Source of the DNA: Methylococcales bacterium | GTDB taxonomy: Bacteria; Pseudomonadota; Gammaproteobacteria; Methylococcales; Methylomonadaceae | Direction of reading: 5' to 3' | NCBI GenBank assembly: GCA_003584875.1 | Contig: QVQD01000201.1 | Coordinates: 1 to 33,108 of the forward strand | DNA: 33,108 nt | Part shown: positions 8,213-16,547 of the stretch, one piece after another | Layout of the letters: the number at the start of each line of letters is the position of its first letter | Position numbering within the stretch: the stretch's first letter is position 1 | Translations under genes and position numbers: made by a program | Notes under the pieces: generated by a model | What the model was told of the DNA's origin: nothing | The model's database searches: none | Seen by the model: the letters and a program-made list of their open reading frames with translations, nothing else

Positions 8213-8561
8213 AATAAGTCAATGATAGGTTGATAATTATTTTTTGCCTATGCATTGTTTTTGAGGGAAGTGCGGCGTGTAAAGCAGCAGCTAACATTGT
8301 CAATCTTCAGCATTGGTTTTTATTCGCTCATGTCTATTAGAACGGCATATTATCGATTTTACATGATCACTTTTAACGCTGTTTTTGCCGACTAGTTGGT
8401 CATTTTTCAAGCTGTTTTACACTGAAGACTGCCAATCCGCGATATCATTTTTCCAAATTCAGCGCTATAACTTGAGTTAATGGTATTACTTTCTATTGAA
8501 TGTCATAACTTTCCTAAACAGTGAATATTGAGGAAGTTTGGCATGAGAAGAGTGAACAATA
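8213..8561. other. Unassigned island DNA
   Basis: About 350 bases between the toxin-antitoxin operator and the phage-like fragments. I see no gene, RNA or clear repeat; stops are frequent in all frames I read. It is probably decayed DNA of the mini-island. Confidence 0.4.
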
Positions 8562-8642
8562 AATGACCTCGAGAATTTGGCGCTTACAATCGACCTGCAA
8601 GAACTGATGCTAAGAATAGAAGCGTTAGAGGGTAAGGTATGA
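8562..8642 (+). pseudogene. Tail of a phage-like small gene
   Basis: An open stretch without its own start ends in IDLQELMLRIEALEGKV and a TGA that overlaps the ATG of the next frame (ATGA). The short amphipathic coiled-coil ending and the overlapping junction are typical of small tail or structural genes of phages packed head to tail. The 5' part is missing: an in-frame stop lies at 8553-8555. Confidence 0.35.
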
Positions 8643-8836
8643 GCATAAAAGCCTGACTAGCAAAATTAGAAACTAGGGTTGATTTAAGTCCTTACGCTAA
8701 TATGACACCCCAACAAATGGAAGATAGGCTTGACGAGCTTAGGGCAATAATCAAAGCGCATGGCTGCCCAAACTTTGAAAATTGTATAAATCCTGCTTTA
8801 TGTAAGCGAATTGAGATATTAGAAGCGCAGGGATAA
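8639..8836 (+). pseudogene. Phage-like small gene with an internal stop codon
   Basis: The frame from the ATG at 8639 reads MSIKA, then TGA at 8654-8656, then continues open for 59 codons (LAKLETRVDL ... NPALCKRIEILEAQG) to TAA at 8834-8836. One base change (TGA from TGG, Trp) would restore a 65-residue protein. Restart at the ATG at 8702 would give 44 residues. Two cysteines in GCPNFENC and another in ALCKR might suggest a metal-binding loop. I do not recognise the family; style and context suggest a phage accessory gene. Confidence 0.45.
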
Positions 8837-8905
8837 CAGGTTTTATATGCCTGAATTGTTGGCAATTGTTGCGGGTGTTTTTTTAGAATTGCGCCACTAG
8901 TGCGC

Positions 8906-9020
8906 CATGAAAAATTACAGGCATAAAAAAAGCACTCCGACTAATCGTAAGTGCTTAATTCATTTGATCTTTGGTGGTGGGTCGTGCGCGATTCGAACGC
9001 GCGACCATCGCATTAAAAGT
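8906..9020. repeat. Right direct repeat, overlapping the intact tRNA-Lys
   Basis: Partner of 7164-7278 (3 differences, all in the left half). It spans the tRNA terminator and the tRNA-Lys gene from its 3' end to the anticodon stem, and ends inside the intact tRNA gene. Confidence 0.85.
8925..8956 (-). terminator. Rho-independent terminator of tRNA-Lys
   Basis: On the minus strand, 20 bases past the tRNA CCA, a stem AAGCACT-AGTGCTT is followed by a run of T residues. It also would end the queE-queC transcript. The left direct repeat carries a copy. Confidence 0.75.
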
Positions 9021-9050
9021 GCGGTGCTCTACCGGCTGAGCTAACGACCC
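8975..9050 (-). tRNA. tRNA-Lys (UUU)
   Basis: A 76-base tRNA with encoded CCA. The acceptor stem is GGGTCGT/ACGACCC, the D arm TAGCTCAGCCGGTAGAGC, the anticodon loop CTTTTAA (anticodon TTT) and the T arm contains GTTCGAATC. It lies 49 bases past the queC stop on the same strand, the conserved queC-tRNA-Lys arrangement of pseudomonads and relatives, so co-transcription is likely. Its 3' part is duplicated at 7233-7278. Confidence 0.96.
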
Positions 9051-9099
9051 AACAAAGATTGACCATTATAATGATATATATTAACTATGCAATATTTTT

Positions 9100-9777
9100 T
9101 TATTTTTTCTGATATCGGGTTGGGTCTTCTTCATCAGCTTCTAAAAATCCTGAGATTCTTATTCGACATGCATCACATACACCACAAGCCTCCCCTTGCT
9201 CATCTGCTGAGTAACAGGAAACGGTTTTTCTGTAATCAACACCTAAAGCAATGCCTTGTTTGATAATCTCAGCTTTACTTAACGATATTAGAGGAGTGTG
9301 TATATGAAAAGAATCGCCATCGACACCCGCCTTTGTAGCTAAATTCGCCAATTTCTGAAAAGCACTAATAAACTCTGGCCTACAATCAGGATATCCTGAA
9401 TAATCCACTGCGTTAACACCTATAAAAATATCACTTAGCTTCAATACTTCTGCCCATCCTAAAGCAAAGGAAAGAAATATCGTATTTCTAGCTGGAACAT
9501 AAGTGACTGGTATACCAGCTTCAAGCTTGTTAGGCACAGCAATGTTTTCGTCGGTTAATGCTGAACCACCTATGCTTCCTAGACCAAGCTTAATTATTTT
9601 ATGGTCGATAACCTGGTAATCTTTTGCTATTTGAGCAGCAGCTACTAACTCTGCATTATGTCTCTGGCCATAATCAAAACTTAAGGCGTAACATTGATAG
9701 CCTTGTTGTTTTGCAAGAGCAAGAACTGTAATTGAATCTAATCCACCTGATAGCAGAATAATGGCTTTTTTTTGCAT
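9100..9777 (-). CDS. queC: 7-cyano-7-deazaguanine synthase
   Basis: A 225-residue enzyme that turns 7-carboxy-7-deazaguanine into preQ0 with ATP and ammonia, a step toward queuosine in tRNA. Seen: PP-loop SGGLDS (10-15), FDYGQRH (34-40), VPARN, and the C-terminal zinc-binding cysteines C188, C198, C201 and C204 in a CxxCxxC-type cluster. Length is normal for the family. It is 6 bases downstream of queE, the gene for the preceding step, and followed by tRNA-Lys. Confidence 0.97.
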   Translation of the reverse strand: MQKKAIILLSGGLDSITVLALAKQQGYQCYALSFDYGQRHNAELVAAAQIAKDYQVIDHKIIKLGLGSIGGSALTDENIAVPNKLEAGIPVTYVPARNTIFLSFALGWAEVLKLSDIFIGVNAVDYSGYPDCRPEFISAFQKLANLATKAGVDGDSFHIHTPLISLSKAEIIKQGIALGVDYRKTVSCYSADEQGEACGVCDACRIRISGFLEADEEDPTRYQKK

Positions 9778-9783
9778 GATAAT

Positions 9784-10425
9784 TTATTTGCCTTGAGCGT
9801 CATTCCAAAGCAGCTTATGTAATTGAATTTGAAATCGAACGGGCAATCTATCGCGGAGTATTTTTTCAGCAAGTTCAGTTGGATTTTGTATCCCCATCAC
9901 TGGTGAAAATAAGACCTCACATCGATTTGTCAACTCATATTCGGTCAAAATAGTTTTGGACCAGTTATAGTCTTCATCATTGCTGATAACAAATTTAACT
10001 TGATCTTTACTATTAAGATATTGAATGTTTGTATATAGATTTTTATTAAGCTCACCTGAACTCGGTGTTTTAAGATCCATAACCTTTATAACGCGTTGAT
10101 TTACGTTGCTAATTTCAATAGCGCCACTCGTTTCAAGTGAAACCTTAAAATCTTTATTAACTAACTCTACCAGTAATTCGTTACAAGCTGCTTGTGCTAG
10201 TGGCTCTCCACCTGTCACCGTAATATATGGGGTGTTATATTGTTCAACTTCAGCAATAATTTCATTGATGCTTATCTTCTTACCGCCAGTAAAGGCATAG
10301 GCGGTATCACAATAAACGCATCGCAATGGACAGCCAGTAAGTCGAATAAATACAGTGGGGATTCCTACTGTATTTGACTCACCTTGTAGAGAATAAAAAA
10401 TTTCAGTTATGCGAAGACTGCTCAT
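9784..10425 (-). CDS. queE: 7-carboxy-7-deazaguanine synthase (radical SAM)
   Basis: A 213-residue radical SAM enzyme that contracts 6-carboxytetrahydropterin to 7-carboxy-7-deazaguanine. Seen: substrate-loop YSLQGES (11-17), the iron-sulfur motif C32-x3-C36-x2-C39 and GGEP (72-75) for SAM binding. The start follows the cpoB stop by 2 bases, so translation is probably coupled. Other queuosine genes (queD, queF, tgt) are not in the window. Confidence 0.96.
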   Translation of the reverse strand: MSSLRITEIFYSLQGESNTVGIPTVFIRLTGCPLRCVYCDTAYAFTGGKKISINEIIAEVEQYNTPYITVTGGEPLAQAACNELLVELVNKDFKVSLETSGAIEISNVNQRVIKVMDLKTPSSGELNKNLYTNIQYLNSKDQVKFVISNDEDYNWSKTILTEYELTNRCEVLFSPVMGIQNPTELAEKILRDRLPVRFQIQLHKLLWNDAQGK

Positions 10426-10427
10426 AA

Positions 10428-11318
10428 CTAATGAGTTGCTTCACTAATTTTGGCTAGTTTCTTTGATGCAAGTATCGCTGCGGGTGATTTAGGATAGTCA
10501 GTAATAATACGATTAAGATACCCGTTTGCTTTTGCTAAATTATTTTGATCCAACTCAATATAACCGAGCTTTAATATAGCATCAGGTACTTTTGCACTAT
10601 CAGGATATTTCTCGAGTACGTCATTAAATGCTTTGCGAGCTGAAACATTATCTTGATTAACCCTATAAGCCTCACCTAACCAATATTGCGCATTATTAGC
10701 ATATTCACTTGTTGGATAATGATTAAGATACGCTTTAAATTGCTCTATAGATTGAAGTGTATGCCCATTTCTAAGTTCATCATAAGCCATAAAATACCCC
10801 TGTTTATCAGGGGTATTAGCCTGGCCTTTTAGCGAATCGTTCTGTGATTTAGGTGCTACTGGTGCTGGGCTATCAGCATCTTTGCTAGACTGTATATTTT
10901 TTTGCGCTGGAATGGTCGGAACTACTGCTGTTGAAGTCGTAGCTGGCTGCATTTCTTTAGCGTTACTATTAATACTGCTAGGTTTTACTGTTTCAGTAGA
11001 GTTTGCTATAACACCACTAGCCTTATTTTCTATGCTTTGCAGACGCTCATCAAAATCTGAATACATTGTGCCCTGATGTTTTTTTAATTCATCAATTCGA
11101 TTGGCCTGTTCGTCGATCTTACCGGTAAGTTGTTGAACTTCAGATTGCATCTGTTCTAAGCGCCCCATTAACTCAAACAAAGTAGTTGACGATTGCGTAT
11201 TGCTTGAATTATTAGGGGCCGAAGACTGTGGATATAATGAATGATCTATAACTACAGGCACCTCAGCATAAGCACTGCTAAAAATAAATGACAGCAAAAT
11301 AAGGCTAGTTTTTTTCAT
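10428..11318 (-). CDS. cpoB: Tol-Pal system coordinator protein CpoB (YbgF)
   Basis: A 296-residue periplasmic protein that links Tol-Pal constriction of the envelope with peptidoglycan synthesis at division. Residues 1-18 are a signal peptide ending SAYA. Residues about 45-95 form a heptad-rich coiled coil (trimerisation), followed by a Ser/Thr/Pro/Gln-rich linker (about 100-170) and C-terminal tetratricopeptide repeats (about 175-290) including GEAYRVNQDNVSARKAF and GYIELDQNNLAKA. It starts 4 bases after pal, in the standard order tolB-pal-cpoB. The linker is longer than in E. coli CpoB (about 263 residues). Confidence 0.94.
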   Translation of the reverse strand: MKKTSLILLSFIFSSAYAEVPVVIDHSLYPQSSAPNNSSNTQSSTTLFELMGRLEQMQSEVQQLTGKIDEQANRIDELKKHQGTMYSDFDERLQSIENKASGVIANSTETVKPSSINSNAKEMQPATTSTAVVPTIPAQKNIQSSKDADSPAPVAPKSQNDSLKGQANTPDKQGYFMAYDELRNGHTLQSIEQFKAYLNHYPTSEYANNAQYWLGEAYRVNQDNVSARKAFNDVLEKYPDSAKVPDAILKLGYIELDQNNLAKANGYLNRIITDYPKSPAAILASKKLAKISEATH

Positions 11319-11322
11319 TTAC

Positions 11323-11898
11323 TTACCTTGGTTGATAAGCAACTTCAACACGACGATTTTTTTCCCATGCCGCCTCGTTATTACCTAAGACAGCTGGTTT
11401 CTCTTCACCATAACTTACTATATTGAGTTGGCTTTCAGAAACGCCACGAGCTTTCATTAAGCTAGCAACAGATTTTGCACGCTGCTCACCTAAAGCAATA
11501 TTATATTCACGTGATCCACGCTCATCTCCATTACCCTCTAAGGTAATATGCTGCGCAGGGTTCGCTATTAAATATTGTGAATGTGCTGATATAACATTAA
11601 TGAAATCTGGCATCACTTCACTACTATCTAACATGAAATAAATAGTACGTTTTGATAATGGGTTATTAGGATCATTAAATTCAGGACCTAAAGTGCTAGC
11701 GTAATCGCCATTACCACTCATCGCGGAACCATTCATGCCATAACCTTTATTGAGGCCACTGGTAGATGCATCGTTAATACCGCTATTAGCATTTAAATTA
11801 CCATCTAATAAACTAGTGTCTTTTTCGTCAGTATCACTACATGCTGATAGTACTAATGCACTTATTGCTAATGCGATTATCGTTTTATTTAGTTTCAT
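11323..11898 (-). CDS. pal: Peptidoglycan-associated lipoprotein Pal
   Basis: A 191-residue outer-membrane lipoprotein that binds peptidoglycan and TolB. The ATG at 11898 gives a proper lipoprotein signal peptide with lipobox L17-S18-A19-C20; the frame extends upstream to 11967 but that would bury the signal and overlap tolB. After a Ser/Gly/Asn-rich tether comes the OmpA-like domain (about 85-190): YFMLDSSEV, LEGNGDERGSREYNIALGEQRA, and the C-terminal EEKPAVLG...NRRVEVAY. The diaminopimelate-contacting residues of the OmpA fold (D and R in GNGDERGS...) are present. Confidence 0.96.
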   Translation of the reverse strand: MKLNKTIIALAISALVLSACSDTDEKDTSLLDGNLNANSGINDASTSGLNKGYGMNGSAMSGNGDYASTLGPEFNDPNNPLSKRTIYFMLDSSEVMPDFINVISAHSQYLIANPAQHITLEGNGDERGSREYNIALGEQRAKSVASLMKARGVSESQLNIVSYGEEKPAVLGNNEAAWEKNRRVEVAYQPR

Positions 11899-11954
11899 TT
11901 TTGATTCTCTAGTTGATATGTGAATTGTAAAAATATTATGAGTAATCTTTAAAT

Positions 11955-13235
11955 TTAAGGGCCCCAAGAAGGCTCTCTAACCTCACCGCTATTAAAAAGC
12001 AACCTCTGTTGTATTTTACCATCGATTGATACTGCAGATAAAAACGCGGTGCCGCCTTTTTTGGAGGCATAAAGGATCATGCTTCCATTAGGTGCAAAAC
12101 TAGGTGATTCATCCGAGCGACCACTTGTTAGTACGTTTATGGATTTATTTGACATATCCATAACAGCTATTCGATAGTCATTACCGTTCCCATGCACCAT
12201 AACTAAGTTTCTGCCATCAGGAGAAAAGCTAGCTCTAGCATTGTATGACCCTGAAAAAGTGAGCCTTTTTTCCTCTCCACCTTGGCTAGATACTATGTAA
12301 ATCTGAGGCTTTCCACCCCTATCAGATGTAAAAACAATTGAGTTGCCGTCGGGTGACCAAGAAGGCTCTGTATCAATAGAAAAGCTTCTAGTTAATTTAG
12401 TCAAAGCATGTGTAGATAAATTAAGAATGAATATATCAGGGCTACCGTCTTTAGATAAAGTTAGCGCTAATCGAGTTCCATCTGGTGACCAAGCGGGTGC
12501 ACCATTGATGCCAGGAAATTCAGCTACTCGGGCTCTTTCTCCGCTAGCCAAAGTTTGCACATAGATGGCTGCTGTTTTTCTTTCAAAAGAAACGTATGCT
12601 ATTTTTTTACCATCAGGCGACCACGAAGGAGACATTAATGGCTCAACTGATGTAGCGATAGTCTGAGGGTTAAAGCCATCGGCATCAGCCACTTGAAGTT
12701 GATGAGATTGTTGTTTACTAGCAGGATTAGTTGTTGTGATATAAGCAATACGGCCACTAAACACGCCTTTTTTACCTGTTAATTTTTCAAAAATGAGATC
12801 ACTAATATGATGAGCCGTTTTCCTCAAATCAGCTGCTGTAGAGGTCATACGATAACCTAACAATTGTCCACTTTTATAAACATCAAATAATTGAAACTGA
12901 ATATTATATTGTCCACCACCGGCATCCGCTAATTGCCCTATAACTAAATAATTTTGACTTGCGGCTTGCCACTCATTGAAATTGACAGCAGATGCTGCAT
13001 TAGGTTTGCTCGGCATGGCTTGTTCTGCCATCATTTTAAAATAACCGCTACGTTCTAAATCAGCATTGACTACAGCACTGATATTAACTGGAGCGCCAGT
13101 TGAAGAAAATGGAACTATGGCAACAGGCAAAGCACTACTAACACCCTCAGATATTTCAATTGTTAAAGCCGCATGACTATTTTGAACAAATAGATTAAAA
13201 GCTATAAGAAATAAAACTTTATTAAAAAAACTCAC
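11955..13235 (-). CDS. tolB: Tol-Pal system beta-propeller protein TolB
   Basis: A periplasmic protein of about 426 residues that shuttles between Pal and TolA. It has a signal peptide ending near SHA, an N-terminal alpha/beta domain (about 25-160) and a six-bladed propeller with repeated WSPDG-type motifs (SPSWSPDGKKIAY, APAWSPDGTRLAL, EPSWSPDGNSIVF, ARASFSPDGRNLV, SPSFAPNGSMILY). The GTG at 13235 is preferred: AGAGG lies 5 bases upstream and the signal peptide then has normal length. The frame continues to a TTG at 13259. The usual upstream genes tolQ, tolR and tolA are not in the window. Confidence 0.95.
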   Translation of the reverse strand: MSFFNKVLFLIAFNLFVQNSHAALTIEISEGVSSALPVAIVPFSSTGAPVNISAVVNADLERSGYFKMMAEQAMPSKPNAASAVNFNEWQAASQNYLVIGQLADAGGGQYNIQFQLFDVYKSGQLLGYRMTSTAADLRKTAHHISDLIFEKLTGKKGVFSGRIAYITTTNPASKQQSHQLQVADADGFNPQTIATSVEPLMSPSWSPDGKKIAYVSFERKTAAIYVQTLASGERARVAEFPGINGAPAWSPDGTRLALTLSKDGSPDIFILNLSTHALTKLTRSFSIDTEPSWSPDGNSIVFTSDRGGKPQIYIVSSQGGEEKRLTFSGSYNARASFSPDGRNLVMVHGNGNDYRIAVMDMSNKSINVLTSGRSDESPSFAPNGSMILYASKKGGTAFLSAVSIDGKIQQRLLFNSGEVREPSWGP

Positions 13236-13358
13236 ACTCACCTCTACTAAGGTTTTCAAAAATTAAAGTCATTATTACATGATGTTAGGAATTAATTTGT
13301 CTTATCTTGAGTTTGGCTGAAGTCATTATGACTATAAGCTATCAAATTTCAAGTTTTG

Positions 13359-13397
13359 AAGGCTGAATAATACTTTTTAGGAGTATAGATCAGCCTT
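13359..13397. terminator. Possible terminator hairpin before tolB
   Basis: Nested stems AAGGCTGA (13359-13366) with TCAGCCTT (13390-13397), and inside ATACT with AGTAT. It lies just past the end of the 170-residue membrane protein gene. There is no clear T run, so function as a terminator is uncertain. Confidence 0.3.
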
Positions 13398-13909
13398 TAA
13401 ATATCCATAAACAGCATAGGAATGCCATAAGTTAAAATAAAATAACTAATCGCTAAAATAACGCTTAGGCTCATTTTTACTTCAAATGCTTGCCGCAATA
13501 TGTAACTCACAATTGCTATATACCAAACAACGAGCAATGCACCAATGCCGATTGAAATTTCTTCTGCATTTTCCTGATGATTCATTACCATTATAAAATA
13601 GAGTCCTTCAGTTAATGTAGCCAGTGTCATAATAAAATTTTCGCAGACAAAAATGGCAATGAACAACTGATCAAAATATTGCCATTTTTTAAAGACTAAC
13701 AAGAACGCAGCGACTGATGAAAACGCCATGACAGTCCGTAAAAAAACTTCTAGTGAGCCATCAGCAGGATCAGAAATTAAACCTTCAACTATACAGCCAG
13801 AAATTAGATAAAACGCCACCGTTTTCCACATAAACGATTTTGATGGTACTAAATTGGCAGGATTATTTCTAAACCAGCATAACGATAGGTATTGGCTTAA
13901 TAATTTCAT
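13397..13909 (-). CDS. Hypothetical multi-pass inner-membrane protein
   Basis: A 170-residue protein I cannot assign to a family. It is strongly hydrophobic with about five membrane-spanning segments (roughly residues 28-46, 58-74, 80-105, 120-138 and 145-166) after a short N-terminal stretch rich in Asn, Pro and aromatics. No enzymatic or transport motif is visible. It resembles small Yip1-like or uncharacterised inner-membrane proteins only in general layout. It sits between cpdA and tolB on the same strand, about 100 bases from cpdA and 160 from tolB, so it may be its own unit. Confidence 0.7.
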   Translation of the reverse strand: MKLLSQYLSLCWFRNNPANLVPSKSFMWKTVAFYLISGCIVEGLISDPADGSLEVFLRTVMAFSSVAAFLLVFKKWQYFDQLFIAIFVCENFIMTLATLTEGLYFIMVMNHQENAEEISIGIGALLVVWYIAIVSYILRQAFEVKMSLSVILAISYFILTYGIPMLFMDI

Positions 13910-14008
13910 GTTAAAAATATTGGACTAAACAAAATGAACATCAGGTTAGGAAAATAAAAACTCATTATAACCACAATTACCAATTAATTGATCAGATAGC
14001 CCATGATT

Positions 14009-14803
14009 TTAATAACCTAAGCTATCAATTTGTAGACCTTTTAACGGCTCTGACAGTCTTGAAATGAATGTTTGGATATTACCATCCGAGCACAAAGTAA
14101 TCTGACGATAACCCGGTGAAACTTTGTCATCCAAACTAAAAGTAGGGCTATTGGGTTTAAATTGAAAACAAGTTGATGGCGAACCTAATACACGAACGCC
14201 AAAGTGCTCAACATCCATTACCTGATGAATATGCCCGTTAATAACAGCCTTAACTTGCGGATGCTTTTTAATTAATGTCCATAATTCTAGGTTGTTTTCT
14301 ATTATCATGGTATCCATCCAGGCGCTTTTAGTTTCTAAACAATGATGATGGACTGCAATCAAAGCATGATAATCTGGATGTCTACTTAAACATTCATCTA
14401 GAAAATTTAATTCTTGATTCGATAATCGGCCGCCAGACTCCCCTTCTATCTGACTATTTAAAAGAATACATTGCCACTTACCTAACAAAAATTGCTTTTG
14501 ACAATTTACTAATGGAGTATTAAATGCTTGTTGCATAAGCTGAAGATCATCATGATTACCCGGTAAGCATACACAGGGTATTTTAGTCGCCTCAAGATAC
14601 TTTAAAATTCGCTGATAACTTTCATGACTAGGATCTTGAGCCAAGTCACCACTAACAATTATTAAATCAAAATGACGATTTTCCTCTAAGGCAAGTTCAA
14701 GTACCGCCCGAAAATAATACTCGGTATTAATGCCTAAAAAATTATCATTTATGCAAGGCAGAATATGACAATCTGTTATTTGCAATATTGATAGGTCAGT
14801 CAT
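14009..14803 (-). CDS. cpdA: 3',5'-cyclic-AMP phosphodiesterase (CpdA/Icc family)
   Basis: A 264-residue class III metallophosphodiesterase that hydrolyses cAMP to AMP in the cytoplasm. All metal-binding motifs of the calcineurin-like family are visible: D11-x-H13, GD (52-53), GNHD (82-85), HHH (152-154) and GHIH (190-193). Length is close to E. coli CpdA (275). Its ATG overlaps the TGA of argA by 4 bp (ATGA), so the two are translated together; a functional link between arginine synthesis and cAMP is not implied. Other cyclic dinucleotide-like substrates cannot be excluded. Confidence 0.9.
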   Translation of the reverse strand: MTDLSILQITDCHILPCINDNFLGINTEYYFRAVLELALEENRHFDLIIVSGDLAQDPSHESYQRILKYLEATKIPCVCLPGNHDDLQLMQQAFNTPLVNCQKQFLLGKWQCILLNSQIEGESGGRLSNQELNFLDECLSRHPDYHALIAVHHHCLETKSAWMDTMIIENNLELWTLIKKHPQVKAVINGHIHQVMDVEHFGVRVLGSPSTCFQFKPNSPTFSLDDKVSPGYRQITLCSDGNIQTFISRLSEPLKGLQIDSLGY

Positions 14804-16128
14804 GAGGTTTTACTTTCTATGTCTTTACGCAAAATTTTGGAGTTTCTTTGCGGGTTATACAACGCTTTAAGTGGCTCTGGTAGATTATCAATATCAGATG
14901 ATAAAAAACCTCTCTCAATAAACCACTGCATCGTTTGAGTTGAAAGTACAAATAAGGTTTTCAGCTTCATTTCCAGTGCTTTTTGATCAACATAACTTAA
15001 TAGCCGAGCTCCGCGACTAGCACCTTGATAATTTGCATGGACTGCAAGACTAGCGATTACGCCATAATAATCATGTTCATTAGCATAAAAAGCTACACAA
15101 GCGATAATCAAGCCATCTCTTTCTAAGACAATATAATCGGCTATTTCCATTTCAATTTTTTCTCTGGAGCGCTTGACTAATATACCTTGTTTCTCTAGGG
15201 GCTTAATAAGTTCGAGAATACCACCTATATCATCGAGCTTAGCGGAACGTAATACTTCGAAAGGTGCAGAGCTAACCAAAGTGCCAATACCATCGCGGCT
15301 AAATAACTCTTGCAACAAAGCTCCATCAATATGGCGATTAATCAAATGAACTCTCTCAATACCCGCTTGGCAACTTTGCATCGCTGCTTTAAGTGGCAAT
15401 TTAGTCAGATCCGATATATTTTTATGATGCTCTAAGAAATGCTCGGTTTCAACGGTCGTCATTTGTCGAATTTGCTCCCCGTCTTCAGGGTTACAGTAAC
15501 TGTGTTCCGTCAATAAAATTAACTTTTCTGCTTTTAAAGCAATTGAAACGGCGGTAGCCACTTGCTCTGCCGACAGATTAAAAATCTCTCCGCTTAGAGA
15601 ATATCCTATCGGTGAAATTAGAACTACCGTGTTTTGATCAAGTTGTAGATGAATTGCAGCGCTATCTACACGACGAACTTCACCAGTATGGCAATAATCT
15701 ATGCCATCTATAACCCCTATTGGTTTAGCAACAATATAATTTCCAGACACTACTTTTAGACTAGATCCAGCCATAGGTGAGTTGGATAAACCCATTGATA
15801 GCAGTGCTTCAATTTCGACACGAACTAATCCTGCAGCTTCTTTTACACATTGCAGAGCTAAATCATCTGTAATACGCAAATTTTTATGAAATAGAGCAGG
15901 AGTGTTAAGTTTTTCAAGTCGCTGGTCTATCTGAGGCCTTATGCCATGTACTATAACTAAACGTATACCTAAGCTGTTAAGTAAAGCGATATCGTGTACA
16001 TGATGATCAAAATCATCTGCCTGCACAGCTTCTCCACCAAATGATATAACAAAGGTTTTGTTGCGATGAGCATGGATGTAAGGAGATGAGTCCCTAAACC
16101 AACTAACAAATGACTTTTCTGATTGCAT
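14800..16128 (-). CDS. argA: Amino-acid N-acetyltransferase (N-acetylglutamate synthase)
   Basis: A 442-residue enzyme (E. coli ArgA: 443) that acetylates glutamate with acetyl-CoA, the first step of arginine synthesis. The N-terminal amino-acid-kinase fold (about 20-290; FVISFGGEAVQ, LVIVHGIRPQID) serves for arginine feedback, and the C-terminal GNAT domain (about 295-440; CVAFYANEHDYYGVIASLAVHANYQGASRGARLLSYV) binds acetyl-CoA. It heads the argA-cpdA pair. argF and argD, later steps of the same pathway, are 3-5 kb away in this window. Confidence 0.95.
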   Translation of the reverse strand: MQSEKSFVSWFRDSSPYIHAHRNKTFVISFGGEAVQADDFDHHVHDIALLNSLGIRLVIVHGIRPQIDQRLEKLNTPALFHKNLRITDDLALQCVKEAAGLVRVEIEALLSMGLSNSPMAGSSLKVVSGNYIVAKPIGVIDGIDYCHTGEVRRVDSAAIHLQLDQNTVVLISPIGYSLSGEIFNLSAEQVATAVSIALKAEKLILLTEHSYCNPEDGEQIRQMTTVETEHFLEHHKNISDLTKLPLKAAMQSCQAGIERVHLINRHIDGALLQELFSRDGIGTLVSSAPFEVLRSAKLDDIGGILELIKPLEKQGILVKRSREKIEMEIADYIVLERDGLIIACVAFYANEHDYYGVIASLAVHANYQGASRGARLLSYVDQKALEMKLKTLFVLSTQTMQWFIERGFLSSDIDNLPEPLKALYNPQRNSKILRKDIESKTS

Positions 16129-16216
16129 AACTATTCAGTTTAAAGTGATAAAGATTAACTTCATTTGCATTTAATCAACCAACGGCTATCAGCTTAACAA
16201 AGGACAAAAAGCTTGC

Positions 16217-16465
16217 TTGGGTCGGATTAAGCGTTAGCGTAACCCGACACTCCACGATTTTGTCAGCTTACGCTATCGAGACTGTGAAAGTATTATGATT
16301 TTGGCTTCCCCCTTTGTAAAAGGGGGATCGAGGGGGATTTTTGTGTCATAGATCATTAATATTTAATGATTATTTTTTATTAGATCAAATCTCCCCTAAG
16401 CCCTCTTTACTAAAGAGGGGGACATAAAAAGAATACTTTCAATCTCTATAGCTAACCCGACCTAC
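16217..16465. repeat. Palindromic repeat split by MITE copy 2
   Basis: Left part: GTCGGATTA and TAACCCGAC form a hairpin at 16221-16248. Right part: TAACCCGACCTAC at 16453-16465 matches the complement of the left arm. Between them MITE copy 2 is inserted at CGCTAT. The family pattern (GGTCGGGTTA...TAACCCGACC) is a common intergenic repeat type. Together they fill most of the gene-free stretch 16129-16547 between argA and ilvD. Confidence 0.6.
16278..16446. mobile_element. MITE copy 2 (169 bp)
   Basis: Same length and orientation as copy 1, with left end GAGACTGTGAAAGTATT (16278-16294) and right end AATACTTTC-AATCTC (16432-16446), where two bases of the inverted repeat are lost. The two internal hairpins are preserved. 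The flanks share TAT (left CGCTATC, right TATAGC), compatible with a short target duplication. Confidence 0.85.
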
Positions 16466-16547
16466 ACCCAATAATATTGTTCACACTGTCCTGTCTTTAA
16501 TATTAGTCCAGCATACGTAGCCATTACTCGATTGTAGTTAACTCAAC

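Larger units (their letters stand above)
7164..9020. mobile_element. Mini-island at tRNA-Lys, bounded by 115-bp direct repeats
   Basis: The two repeats, each containing the tRNA-Lys 3' part, enclose about 1.6 kb of DNA (7279-8905) holding a Phd/PIN toxin-antitoxin pair and decayed phage-like coding fragments. The intact tRNA is at the right-hand repeat. No integrase or transposase is visible, so this is probably a decayed remnant of an integrative element retained with its toxin-antitoxin pair. The alternative is a segmental duplication of the tRNA locus followed by insertion or deletion. Confidence 0.65.

Noticed and set aside
9051-9099. preQ1 riboswitch for the que genes
   Set aside because: queE and queC are internal to the tolB-pal-cpoB operon with gaps of 2-6 bases; there is no leader in which such a switch could sit.
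11899-11967. Longer N-terminus for Pal
   Set aside because: It would place 23 residues before a good lipoprotein signal peptide and overlap tolB.
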